From: Ruminiclostridium cellobioparum DSM 1351 = ATCC 15832
Lineage (GTDB): Bacteria; Bacillota; Clostridia; Acetivibrionales; DSM-1351
Assembly (NCBI RefSeq): GCF_000621505.1
Contig: NZ_JHYD01000030.1
Location: forward strand, 1-64,000
Reading direction: 5' to 3'
Length of the DNA: 64,000 nucleotides
Positions within the stretch are counted from its first letter, which is position 1. The number at the start of each line of letters is the position of its first letter. Below are positions 54,246-62,503 of this stretch, piece by piece. A model generated the notes under the pieces. That model was not told where the DNA came from, searched no databases, and was given only the letters and a program-made list of their open reading frames with translations. The position numbers and the translations under genes were made by a program.

Positions 54246-55208
54246 TCAACGAGATTTGTAAAATTCCTGTGCCGCTGCCTCCATTAGCAGGAAGAAGGAC
54301 TGCCCTTCGGCTGCTATCCCCGGTCTGTCAAAAAAAGGTGCACCACACACCCCCTGAACAAATCCGAGGTCGTCCACTTTGGCATGCGCAGCATTTCTCA
54401 TGGTTTCTGCAAAGGTCAGGTACACATCGCCGAGCCAGCCGGCCTTCATTCCCCTGTAAATGGTATAAGCCGCCATCTGGGCCAGGTTGGTTTCTATAAA
54501 GGAATCCTTGTTGTTCAGGACATCATGAAAAAGTCCGTCTGTTCTCATATGGCCCAAACAGGAGTCCAGTACCGTTTTAACAAAGTTTATCAGTTCATGC
54601 TTTTCGGCGTTAAATTCCTCAGGAAGCGTGGCAATAACTCTTGTGATCCCGGCCAGGGCCCATCCGTTTCCCACTCCCCAGCAGTCTCCTCTGGCAAAAT
54701 CGTTTTTGCTCTCATCCCATATATGTGAAAACAACTTTTTTTCAGGATTAAAAAGAAGAGAGATATAGCCTTTAATTTGTTTCAGGGCCTCCTGATGATA
54801 GCCTGCGGCAGACAGGAAAGGAGGAGACATATAAAAGGAATCGACCCACATCTGTGGTTTTTCTATGACATGATATATTATTCCGTCCCTGTTCCTTGGA
54901 GCCTTTTCCAACAACCAGTTTAAAAGTTTTTGTACTGCAGAGCCCAGTTCAGGGTCTTTGGTCACTTCCGAGGCATAGAGCACAGCTTCACCGATTCCGG
55001 CAGGATCGGTTACAGCCGATATATTTCCGATTGCTGCAAGCCTGCCGTCGGCAAGCTGGTTCAGCACTGCTGCTTTTGACATCTGAATCACCAGCTCTTT
55101 TTCTCCCATTTCCAAAAATGCCTGTGCTGCTACTCCCTGCTCCCAGGAATATCTTTGCATACTCAAAAGAGCCTGTTTTACTTTCCGGATTACACTATCA
55201 TTTTCCAT
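54246..55208 (-). CDS. GH88/GH105-family unsaturated glycuronyl hydrolase-like protein
   Basis: A 320-residue (alpha/alpha)6-barrel protein like YteR, which removes unsaturated uronic acid from lyase-generated oligosaccharides by hydrating the double bond. MQRYSWEQGVAAQAFLE, WVDSFYMSPPFLSAAGY and the catalytic Asp region FARGDCWGVGNGWALAGI are typical. There is no signal peptide, so it acts inside the cell. ATG at 55208 belongs to a repeated leader (family C) shared with the MazG-like gene. Release of a 4-deoxy-5-keto uronate would feed the isomerase, dehydrogenases and KDPG aldolase that follow. Confidence 0.88.
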   Translation of the reverse strand: MENDSVIRKVKQALLSMQRYSWEQGVAAQAFLEMGEKELVIQMSKAAVLNQLADGRLAAIGNISAVTDPAGIGEAVLYASEVTKDPELGSAVQKLLNWLLEKAPRNRDGIIYHVIEKPQMWVDSFYMSPPFLSAAGYHQEALKQIKGYISLLFNPEKKLFSHIWDESKNDFARGDCWGVGNGWALAGITRVIATLPEEFNAEKHELINFVKTVLDSCLGHMRTDGLFHDVLNNKDSFIETNLAQMAAYTIYRGMKAGWLGDVYLTFAETMRNAAHAKVDDLGFVQGVCGAPFFDRPGIAAEGQSFFLLMEAAAQEFYKSR

Positions 55209-55258
55209 ATTAACCTCCCAACCATATTATGGCTTTGAGCCGCATAGCGGCCACAAAA
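55206..55258 (-). repeat. Repeated double-hairpin leader with ribosome binding site, copy 2 (family C)
   Basis: On the minus strand it reads TTTTGTGGCCGCTATGCGGC, TCAAAGCCATAATATGG, TTGGGAGGTTAAT and ATG. It is identical to the leader at 31571-31625 except for three missing bases in the second hairpin. It replaces the normal intergenic sequence between the isomerase stop (55311) and the GH105-type start. A separate hairpin (ATCCG/CGGAT, 55305-55280) lies just upstream. Confidence 0.8.
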
Positions 55259-55310
55259 CTGTAATAAAATCCTTTCACTCCCTCATCCGTTATGTAGCGG
55301 ATAAAGGAGG

Positions 55311-56276
55311 TTAATTGGCCGCGAGCATTGCTCTGGCAATTATCTTTTGACTTTCCAGGGAATCCGAATTTTTTTGTGCCTCCAGCAATGCTTTCATATT
55401 TATTTTATCTGCTATATTCTCAAAAATTTTCAAAGTGTTGAAACAATGACTGCAGGCTTTTATGGGATCTACCTTCCTCGCGTCGAATTCCTGGGATATC
55501 CACCCGTCATATTTCAACTTTTTGAGATAATAAATAAATTCGAGAGTTTCTATGTGATGCACCGATGCAAAAATCATATCCTCATCGGTATTTCCATAAT
55601 TATCATTGATATGAACTCCGAAGAGCTTACCGGCATTCATTGACTTAACCACTGCCTCTCCCGGATTTTCCCCGGCCAGAAGCGCATGTCCGAAATCAAG
55701 ATTGACACCGACATTTTCAGCTTTGATAAGCTTTGAAAACATCAAAACCGTACTGGTACTATCCAGTAATATGTGGCTTCTGGGTTCTCTTGCCTTATAC
55801 TCAATGGCTATTTTGTAATTTTTATCGTAATCGGCAACGGCTTTAATGCCATCCTTTTCATATTGCCATATATCCTCATAATTATCCTGGAACGGATAAT
55901 CAAAGCCGTCCTGTCCGGGCCATAAACACATTTGACCGGCTCCCAGCTCCTTACCAAGGTCCACTGCAGTTCTGGAGTAATCAACGGCTCTTTTGCGGGC
56001 CGCCGGATCTCCGGAGGTAAAGGCACCTTTTTGAAAGTCCTCTCCATCCCAGACATTGGGATTTACCGACATTACCTGAATATTCTTATCGCTGCAAAAC
56101 CGCTTTACATCTTTGTAATTCTTTTCATTAATATGTGTGGGATAAACCAGTTCGACTCCGTTCAAACCTTCAATTTCAGAAGCCTTCTCAAGCTTTTGCA
56201 GAGCGGCGTCCTTTGAAGTGTCGTAATTATATGCGGAGTCCATTACCCATAAGCCTATTGATAATTTATTAAACAA
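55311..56276 (-). CDS. Xylose isomerase-like TIM-barrel sugar isomerase/epimerase
   Basis: A 321-residue TIM-barrel protein of the AP-endonuclease 2/xylose isomerase-like superfamily. Likely metal ligands are Glu in KIAIEYKAREPRSH, Asp and His in VGVNLDFGHALLAGE, and Glu in WISQEFDARKVD, the set used by L-rhamnose- and tagatose-3-epimerase-type enzymes. It should interconvert an aldose and ketose in the cytoplasm. The start is TTG at 56276, 5 nt after GGAGGAGGAG; no ATG fits. It lies directly after the MalG permease gene, so it probably acts early on the imported sugar. Confidence 0.8.
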   Translation of the reverse strand: MFNKLSIGLWVMDSAYNYDTSKDAALQKLEKASEIEGLNGVELVYPTHINEKNYKDVKRFCSDKNIQVMSVNPNVWDGEDFQKGAFTSGDPAARKRAVDYSRTAVDLGKELGAGQMCLWPGQDGFDYPFQDNYEDIWQYEKDGIKAVADYDKNYKIAIEYKAREPRSHILLDSTSTVLMFSKLIKAENVGVNLDFGHALLAGENPGEAVVKSMNAGKLFGVHINDNYGNTDEDMIFASVHHIETLEFIYYLKKLKYDGWISQEFDARKVDPIKACSHCFNTLKIFENIADKINMKALLEAQKNSDSLESQKIIARAMLAAN

Positions 56277-56301
56277 ATTTACTCCTCCTCCAGGTTTATT
56301 T

Positions 56302-57123
56302 TTATCCCTTGACTGCCGCTGCTGAAAGACCGCTTATCAAGCTCTTTGAGAAGGCAGAGAACAGCAGCAGTATGGGAAGTGTTGTCAGGGACAGGCCCAG
56401 CACCTGCGCCGCGGTGTCATTTCTAAAGGTTGTGGAAAGCTGGCGGATTCCAAGCGGAATTGTATACAGACTTTCATTGCTTATTACAACCAATGGAGTC
56501 AATAAATTATTCCATGACCATAGAAAAGCCAGGAGGGCAAGTGTCATGCACGCGGCTCTCATAAACGGCAGTGCTATTTTCACAAACAATGTAAATTCAT
56601 TACAGCCGTCTATCCTGGCACTTTCCATTACTTCATCCGGAATGGCCGAGCTTGCGAACTGTGTCATCCAGAATACGCCGAAGGCGCTGGCAGCCGGCGG
56701 TATGATCAACGGGAGAAGAGAATTTCTCCAGCCTACGGCCTGCATTTCTATAACAAAAGCCACAAGTCCCAGCTGCATGGGAATCATCATTGTAACCATT
56801 ACAGATGAGAATAATGTTTTCTTGAACAGGAATTTATATTTTGCAAAGGCAAATCCGGCCATGGCACAGACAATAACCGTTAATATTGCAGAGCCTCCTG
56901 CAACCATGATTGAATTTTTATAGAAAGCCAGAATATCTATGGAAAAAAGTGTTTTTATATTTTCACCAAGATAATTTCCCGGAATAAACTTCATTCCTGT
57001 AAAGAGGTCGTTTGTATAGTAAGTTCCCATTATTAACATTGTATAAAAAGGTAATATGGCCACAACCGAGATCAATAATATCAATACAAAACCAATTATA
57101 TTAAGACCTTTTTTCTTTGACAT
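56302..57123 (-). CDS. Carbohydrate ABC transporter permease, MalG type, locus 3
   Basis: A 273-residue permease with six predicted membrane segments, beginning IIGFVLILLISVVAILPFYTML. The ATPase-contact loop is AIPDEVMESARIDGCNEFTL, and the end FSKSLISGLSAAAVKG is typical of MalG-like CUT1 permeases. Its ATG overlaps the stop of the MalF-type gene by one base (TGATG), so translation is coupled. It forms the importer with the MalF partner and the binding protein upstream. Confidence 0.92.
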   Translation of the reverse strand: MSKKKGLNIIGFVLILLISVVAILPFYTMLIMGTYYTNDLFTGMKFIPGNYLGENIKTLFSIDILAFYKNSIMVAGGSAILTVIVCAMAGFAFAKYKFLFKKTLFSSVMVTMMIPMQLGLVAFVIEMQAVGWRNSLLPLIIPPAASAFGVFWMTQFASSAIPDEVMESARIDGCNEFTLFVKIALPFMRAACMTLALLAFLWSWNNLLTPLVVISNESLYTIPLGIRQLSTTFRNDTAAQVLGLSLTTLPILLLFSAFSKSLISGLSAAAVKG

Positions 57124-58079
57124 CAGTCCTCACCTCTCTTCATAATATGGTTGGCAATAACGGTTAAAAATCCAATGAATACGAACAGTCCATATGCTAT
57201 TGTAGATCCGTATCCAAAATTCATAACTGTGCCGAAGGCGGTGTCATACATCAACCAAACGCCGGTGAGACTGGCATTTTCCGGTCCTCCCACCAAAGGC
57301 TGTCCCTGCGAGGTAAACATCATGAAGGGTTCCTCAAATATCTGGAAGCATCCTATCATTGTGGTAAGAACTACAAATATAAAAACCGGTTTAAGCAGAG
57401 GTACCGTAATTTTGAAAAACTTCTGTACTGGATTTGCACCATCTATATCTCCGGCCTCATAAAGCTCAGGACTAATGTTTGTTATTCCTGCCAGGAACAG
57501 AATCGAAGTATACCCGTAATATCTCCATATTGTAATCAAACTGATCATTATTCTTGACGGCCAGGGTTCTCCAAGCCAGTTAATATTCTCTTTAATCAAT
57601 CCTAAGCCTGACAGCACTGCGTTAATATTTCCGAACTGGTAATCAAACAGAATACCGAATATTAAACCAAGTGCTACCGGAGTTGTAAGGTAGGGTAAAA
57701 AATTAAATAATCTGAAGGTGTTTTTTCCTATCATATTTTTGTTGCTTAACATTGCCGCTATAACCATTCCGAGAAAAATCTGCACCGGAATTATCATAAC
57801 CATGAATAGAAGAGTATTTCCTAAAGCGCTGTAAAATCGTTCATCCTTTATTAAGTGTACATAATTTTGTAATCCTACAAAAATCTTTTTATCAAAACCA
57901 TTCCAATCTGTAAGACTTATATAAAAAGTAAACAGTATTGGGAATATGGTAAAAGCAATCCAAATTAAAAAATATGGAGATATAAAAATGTAGGGTGCTA
58001 TCTTTGTACCTAAATTTATTTTATTTGATGAAATGCCTTTACTTGATTGTCCGGTTTTATAAGTTAAATTCTTAACCAA
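57123..58079 (-). CDS. Carbohydrate ABC transporter permease, MalF type, locus 3
   Basis: A 318-residue permease. After a polar N-terminus (about 1-28) come membrane segments starting ISPYFLIWIAFTIFPILFTFYIS, a CUT1 signature. The EAA loop is ISPELYEAGDIDGANPVQKF. ATG at 58079 follows GAAGGTGAG. A 47-bp hairpin related to family A lies between the binding-protein stop and this start, probably lowering permease expression relative to the binding protein. Confidence 0.92.
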   Translation of the reverse strand: MVKNLTYKTGQSSKGISSNKINLGTKIAPYIFISPYFLIWIAFTIFPILFTFYISLTDWNGFDKKIFVGLQNYVHLIKDERFYSALGNTLLFMVMIIPVQIFLGMVIAAMLSNKNMIGKNTFRLFNFLPYLTTPVALGLIFGILFDYQFGNINAVLSGLGLIKENINWLGEPWPSRIMISLITIWRYYGYTSILFLAGITNISPELYEAGDIDGANPVQKFFKITVPLLKPVFIFVVLTTMIGCFQIFEEPFMMFTSQGQPLVGGPENASLTGVWLMYDTAFGTVMNFGYGSTIAYGLFVFIGFLTVIANHIMKRGED

Positions 58080-58147
58080 TCATCTCACCTTCACTTTTAA
58101 AAGTATTGTTAATATATTGAATGTACGAATGGTAGGACATTGACGGA

Positions 58148-58194
58148 AGTACCAACTTCAATAAATGGAACTTTCCATTTATTGAAGTTGTACT
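58148..58194. repeat. Core-less family A palindrome between binding-protein and permease genes
   Basis: Arms AGTACCAACTTCAATAAATG (58148-58167, plus GAA) and the inverse CATTTATTGAAGTTGTACT form a 22-bp stem with one unpaired base and a 2-nt loop. The arm word GTACAACTTCAATAA is identical to the outer stem of the 235-bp element at 33636, so this looks like the same element without its central domain. Confidence 0.75.
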
Positions 58195-58256
58195 TTCACA
58201 CTTATCAGTAATTCACGTATTGCGATCATCTCATTTTGAGACAGCTTTACATGCTA

Positions 58257-59633
58257 TTACTGCTGCAATTCAGGGAATTTTTTAATTATGTCGGCTTTCA
58301 GCTTGGGTAATGCCTGGTCTGCTGAAAGTCCTGTGTCCATTGCTCTGAGCACTACAACTATTGAATCATATATTCCTGCATCATACTCTGTCATCGGTCT
58401 GGTCTGTGTATTTGGATTCTTTGCGATTTCCATGTATTTCTGCATTATGTTCTGTCCGCCGAAGTATGGGTCTTTGTTTGCATCATTTGTATAAAGGCCG
58501 GTATCATAAACTTTCGAATAAAGCGTCGGGGTTCCCTGTGTTCTGAAGAAACCTTCCGATCCCTCCCTGGACATTGTGAACCATTTGATATATGTCCAGG
58601 CCAGTTCCTTGTTCTTGCTTTCCTTTGGAATACCGTAAGCCGTACCACCCCAGCTGTAGCCGCCGTTTGGAGGTGTTATGAGACCGTATTTGCCGTTTGC
58701 ATCCTTATCGTTGGCTTTCATTACAAATGGAACAAACCAGGTAGGTGCAGCATAGAATACAACTGTGTTGGAAGCAAAGGAGGAATTCCATGCAGGAGTC
58801 CACATTACATATTTGCCTAATGCTTTATCCTTGATCATCTGTTCAATATATTTCATTGTGGGGAGTACCGTTGTATCAAGATTCAGCTTTTTGTCCTGCA
58901 CCCATGGCTCTTTGGTGTATAAGCCTATCAATGCATAGTAGGCATCATCTGAACCGGCAAAGAGGAAGTTCTTTCCACCGCTCTTTTCAGAGATCTCCTT
59001 ACCCTTCTGTACGAAAACATCCCAATTTGTAAGTACTTTTTCCAATTCGGCAGGATCATCGGTGCCAAAATACTTTTTGGCCAGTTCGCGGTTATAGGCA
59101 TATCCCCCTACACAGTTGTCGATCTGTACACAAACTATGTCACCTTTTTTATTTTGTGAAATTGGAATTGCAAATGGAACTAAATCATCCTTATTCAAAT
59201 TATATGGAGCCGCGTCCAGCTTTTCCCAGATGTCCAGGTTGGCAAGACTTCCTCTGGCAGTCATTTCAAGATTTGCTACATCAGGCATATCACCGTTTGA
59301 TGCTGCTGTGGTCTGTAATTTTTTAACATAGTCATTCTGCGGAACCATTACATAGTTAACTTTTATATCCGGATATGTCTTAGTAAAGTCTACAGCACCT
59401 TTCTTTTCATAGTCACCCCAAACCCATTGGGTGATTTCGCCTTTAAGGGCACCTGTCTGTGATGTACTTTCTGCGGCTGTACTTTCGGCAGCTGTGCTTG
59501 TTGTAGTCTGAGCCTGCCCCGAACTTTGCGCAGCCTGTTCATTATTGCTTCCGCAGCCTGCCAGCATCGTCACCGTCATTGCTATTGCAGCGGTCAAGCT
59601 GACTACTTTTCTGAAATTCAAATTTTTGTTCAT
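58257..59633 (-). CDS. Extracellular solute-binding lipoprotein of sugar ABC transporter, locus 3
   Basis: A 458-residue CUT1-type binding protein. Signal peptide 1-26 ends in lipobox LAGC (Cys26), followed by a Gln/Ser/Thr-rich linker. The body shows the family 1 pattern: GEITQWVWGDYEKKGAVDF, MPDVANLEMTARG and NGGYSWGGTAYGIPKESKN near the ligand site. ATG at 59633 follows TGGGAGGAAAAATC. It is the first gene after the GntR regulator. The ligand is probably an unsaturated or uronic-acid-bearing oligosaccharide, inferred from the GH105-type gene only. Confidence 0.9.
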   Translation of the reverse strand: MNKNLNFRKVVSLTAAIAMTVTMLAGCGSNNEQAAQSSGQAQTTTSTAAESTAAESTSQTGALKGEITQWVWGDYEKKGAVDFTKTYPDIKVNYVMVPQNDYVKKLQTTAASNGDMPDVANLEMTARGSLANLDIWEKLDAAPYNLNKDDLVPFAIPISQNKKGDIVCVQIDNCVGGYAYNRELAKKYFGTDDPAELEKVLTNWDVFVQKGKEISEKSGGKNFLFAGSDDAYYALIGLYTKEPWVQDKKLNLDTTVLPTMKYIEQMIKDKALGKYVMWTPAWNSSFASNTVVFYAAPTWFVPFVMKANDKDANGKYGLITPPNGGYSWGGTAYGIPKESKNKELAWTYIKWFTMSREGSEGFFRTQGTPTLYSKVYDTGLYTNDANKDPYFGGQNIMQKYMEIAKNPNTQTRPMTEYDAGIYDSIVVVLRAMDTGLSADQALPKLKADIIKKFPELQQ

Positions 59634-59945
59634 GATTTTTCCTCCCAATTTTCTAAATATAGAAATTATAATGCTACCAAATGACTAAATTATTGAACCT
59701 CCCTTCAATTAAATATAACGCTGCACCAAAATAAATCCGGTATTAACGTTGTGCAAAAAATAATAGTACTATATTTAATAAGCAAATTAATGCTTATCCA
59801 GGCTATTTTTATATTGCCCAAAATTTCATTTCTATTTTTTGTAATATAGTAAATATTTAATTAACTCTTATTGTTCTATTGTCATTACATTCAGCAGTAT
59901 AAAAATACAATACTGAAATAACTTTAATGAATTTAAATAGTTGTT
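59634..59945 (-). promoter_or_regulatory. AT-rich upstream region of the locus 3 transporter operon
   Basis: A 312-bp gap between the GntR stop and the binding-protein start. It is very AT-rich with several TATAAT-like words on the minus strand. A 10-bp palindrome ATAGTACTAT lies at 59764-59773 and could be an operator for the neighbouring GntR protein. No coding sequence or strong hairpin is seen. Confidence 0.35.
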
Positions 59946-60698
59946 TTATCTGTACAGCTCGACGGTAAATTGGTTTCTGTCTCCCCTATACCTTGCTATG
60001 GAATACTCCGAGGGAATATCATCTTCGGTATAAGCTGTTGTTTTAACCAGACACAGAGCCTGATTTTTCTTGATATGCAGAAGCCTTGCAACCTGATCGT
60101 CGGCATTAACAGCTTCTATTTTTCTGACAACCTTGAATATTTTTATATTATATTTTTCTTCGAGAATGGAATATAGTGAATTATTGACAAAGTCTTCTTC
60201 AATGATTCCCCTGCAATATTTGTACGGCAGGTAGGTCTCCAGATATACAACCGGCTCCTCATCTGCGTATCTGACCCTTCGCAGATACACCAGTTCATCC
60301 TCAACTTCAATATTCAGTTTCTCACATATGCCGGCTATACCCTTTATAACCTTGAGATCCAGTATCTGTGTTGTAGGTGTCAGACCCTTTTGCAGCATTT
60401 CATTGTTAAAGCTCTGAAGGTGCTGAAAAAATCTCTCATCTATCTTTGGTCTGGAAACGAAGGTGCCTTTGCCTTTCAGCCTTTGCAGGTAACCCTCCGA
60501 CACCAATTCGCTTAAAGCCTGCCTGATGGTCGGCCTGCTGATATTCAAATGCTCACAGAACTCAGCCTCGGTAGGTATACTGTCTCCCACTTTCAGTCTC
60601 TTATTGTTTATTTCGTCAATAAGCAGCTTCTTTAATTGATAGTACAGAGGTACCGGTATATTTTTATCTAATTTGTATGACCCGCTTTTCAAATCCAT
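59946..60698 (-). CDS. GntR-family transcriptional regulator (HutC subfamily)
   Basis: A 250-residue regulator. The N-terminal winged helix (about 8-78) includes IPVPLYYQLKKLLIDEI, PTEAEFCEHLNISRPTIRQAL and YLQRLKGKGTFV. The C-terminal UTRA effector domain (about 95-245) ends TAYTEDDIPSEYSIARYRGDRNQF. Such proteins repress sugar operons until a phosphorylated sugar or related ligand binds. ATG at 60698 follows AAGGGATT. A family B palindrome lies 43 nt upstream and an 18-bp inverted repeat further up. It sits between the kinase and transporter genes of locus 3, which it probably controls. Confidence 0.93.
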   Translation of the reverse strand: MDLKSGSYKLDKNIPVPLYYQLKKLLIDEINNKRLKVGDSIPTEAEFCEHLNISRPTIRQALSELVSEGYLQRLKGKGTFVSRPKIDERFFQHLQSFNNEMLQKGLTPTTQILDLKVIKGIAGICEKLNIEVEDELVYLRRVRYADEEPVVYLETYLPYKYCRGIIEEDFVNNSLYSILEEKYNIKIFKVVRKIEAVNADDQVARLLHIKKNQALCLVKTTAYTEDDIPSEYSIARYRGDRNQFTVELYR

Positions 60699-60740
60699 TA
60701 CTGAATCCCTTGCTTTCTGTTTATTTTATTACCTCAATGC

Positions 60741-60819
60741 GTTTCAACGAGGCCAATGTGTCCATGGCCACCAAAGGTGACCTTTGACCATGTCCCAGAT
60801 ATCCGCTGCCTCGTTATAT
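60741..60819. repeat. Palindromic repeat family B, copy 3 (upstream of gntR)
   Basis: Arms AACGAGGC (60746-60753) and GCCTCGTT (60808-60815) enclose a longer centre with its own hairpins (CAAAGG/CCTTTG and CATGG/CCATG). The flanks GCGTTTC and ATATA match the other copies. On the minus strand the outer edge GTTGAAACGC supplies TTGAAA, 16-17 bp before an AATAAA-type box, a possible promoter for gntR 43 nt away. Confidence 0.7.
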
Positions 60820-60844
60820 AACTTTGTTACATGTTCAATATATA

Positions 60845-60862
60845 ATAATGTAATAACATTAT
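60845..60862. promoter_or_regulatory. Inverted repeat, candidate GntR operator
   Basis: A perfect inverted repeat ATAATGT-AATA-ACATTAT lies between the FGGY kinase stop and the gntR start. HutC-type GntR regulators often bind AT-rich palindromes with GT...AC steps, and autoregulation is common. No identical copy is seen upstream of the binding-protein gene. Confidence 0.4.
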
Positions 60863-60929
60863 ATACTAAAATATTTACTATTTCTATAACTACCTTATAT
60901 AATTTTGCAAAAAAGGGGTTTTCAAGCAT

Positions 60930-62465
60930 TTATAAGCCTTTGTCCCATACCGGTAACTTTTCAAATATCGGCTCAAGGGCTTTATAAGTGTCATTGAATA
61001 TTTCAAACAGACGGGAATATATACCGGAGTACTCGGTTCTTGGCAGTATGGTATTCTTTGCCTTATTCAGTTTGTTTATAATCTTGAAATCGCTGAAGGC
61101 ACCTATTCCTATGCCTCCGCATACGGCAGCTCCCATTGAGGTGGCTTCCTCCATATATTCTGGTATCACCACGGGCTTCTGCCATATGTCTGCCAATATC
61201 TGGAGCCAGACTTTGCCTTTAGCTCCTCCTCCGATAACTGTAACTTCATTTACCTCAGCATAGTTATTTAATATATCAAGAATAACCTTTAAATTATAAC
61301 CCACACCCTCCAGTACCGAGCGCAGGATATCTTCCTTTGAGCTTGTCATGGTCAGCCCCACAAAAGCACCTTTTGCATCAGGGTTCCAGCGGGGGCTGCG
61401 CTCTCCCAGCAAATAGGGCAAAAACAGCAGAGAGTTGGCGCCGGGCGGTGAATTGAGAACTTTGTTGTCGATTATACTATACGGGTTTACACCTTTTTGC
61501 CCTGCATCCATTACTTCCATGTCACAAAGTGTATTCTTGAGCCAATTGTACGAATAGCCTGCGCTCTGCATGGTTCCGCAGGGAGAATACATCTTGGGGT
61601 CAAGATGCACCCAGTTGAAGGTTCTCATTTTGTCATCATAGATCGGTTTGTCCGTAGCAAGAGCGATCCAGGAGGATGAACCTACCACATTGTATGCTTT
61701 TCCTTCTTCAACAACACCTGCTCCAACAGCGGCACAGCTTCCGTCCCCACCTCCGATAACCACCGGGATTCCGGCTGTGAGTTCTATCTCGGAAGCCGCC
61801 TTTGGTGAAACCACGCCGGCAATATCGGTAGAAGGATGTGCATCGGGAAGAATTCCCCTCTCAATTCCAAGGGCATTTATTATCTCCTCCGACCAGTCCT
61901 TTGTGTTTATATCAAACAGGTTCATGCCCGATGCATCACTATAGTCGGTGACCATATTGCCTGTGAGCTTGAATATGATATAATCCTTGGCATGCAATAC
62001 CTTATAGGCTCTGCCGTACAATCCCGGCAGATTGTCCTTGATCCACAGCATTTTCGCAGCCGAGTAGGAGGCACTGATCCTGTGGCCGGTTATTTTATAT
62101 GTCTCATGCATGTCCAGAACCGAATGCATGAATTTCTCCTGTTTTACAGCACGTGTATCGGCCCATATGATGGAATTTCTCAATGGCTTCCCTTCCCTGT
62201 CCACCAGCAGGCAGCCCATCATTTGCGCGCTGAAGGTGATGCAGGCGATGTCATTTTTGTTTATTCCGGCCTTTTCAATCAGCTGCCTGGTTGAAATGCA
62301 AACCGCCTTCCACCAGTCCTCCGGGTCCTGTTCAACACAGCCGGGTCCGGGATAAAAGGTGTCGTATGCATACACTATGCTTGACTGCAGTTTACCTTCA
62401 AAGTCATACAACGTAGCTTTATTTCCGCTTGTTCCAAGATCATGAGCCAATATATAGTTTCCCAT
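60930..62465 (-). CDS. FGGY-family carbohydrate kinase (xylulokinase-like)
   Basis: A 511-residue sugar kinase with two actin-like domains. The N-terminal phosphate loop is YILAHDLGTSGNKATLYD; CITFSAQMMGCLLVD and SIIWADTRA are in domain 1. Domain 2 has VVIGGGDGSCAAVGAGVV, VVGSSSWIALAT and the adenosine-binding VTVIGGGAKGKVW and EEATSMGAAVCGG. It phosphorylates a ketose or polyol, with xylulokinase the closest match by motif, but substrate specificity varies widely in this family. ATG at 62465 follows AGAGGTGCAG. It is 38 nt after the reductase gene. Confidence 0.9.
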   Translation of the reverse strand: MGNYILAHDLGTSGNKATLYDFEGKLQSSIVYAYDTFYPGPGCVEQDPEDWWKAVCISTRQLIEKAGINKNDIACITFSAQMMGCLLVDREGKPLRNSIIWADTRAVKQEKFMHSVLDMHETYKITGHRISASYSAAKMLWIKDNLPGLYGRAYKVLHAKDYIIFKLTGNMVTDYSDASGMNLFDINTKDWSEEIINALGIERGILPDAHPSTDIAGVVSPKAASEIELTAGIPVVIGGGDGSCAAVGAGVVEEGKAYNVVGSSSWIALATDKPIYDDKMRTFNWVHLDPKMYSPCGTMQSAGYSYNWLKNTLCDMEVMDAGQKGVNPYSIIDNKVLNSPPGANSLLFLPYLLGERSPRWNPDAKGAFVGLTMTSSKEDILRSVLEGVGYNLKVILDILNNYAEVNEVTVIGGGAKGKVWLQILADIWQKPVVIPEYMEEATSMGAAVCGGIGIGAFSDFKIINKLNKAKNTILPRTEYSGIYSRLFEIFNDTYKALEPIFEKLPVWDKGL

Positions 62466-62503
62466 TAATCACTGCACCTCTTATACGCAAATATTGTGCC
62501 GAC

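Noticed and set aside
60744-60929. Short minus-strand frame over the family B repeat upstream of gntR
   Set aside because: It is produced by the palindrome and AT-rich DNA, with no initiation signal.
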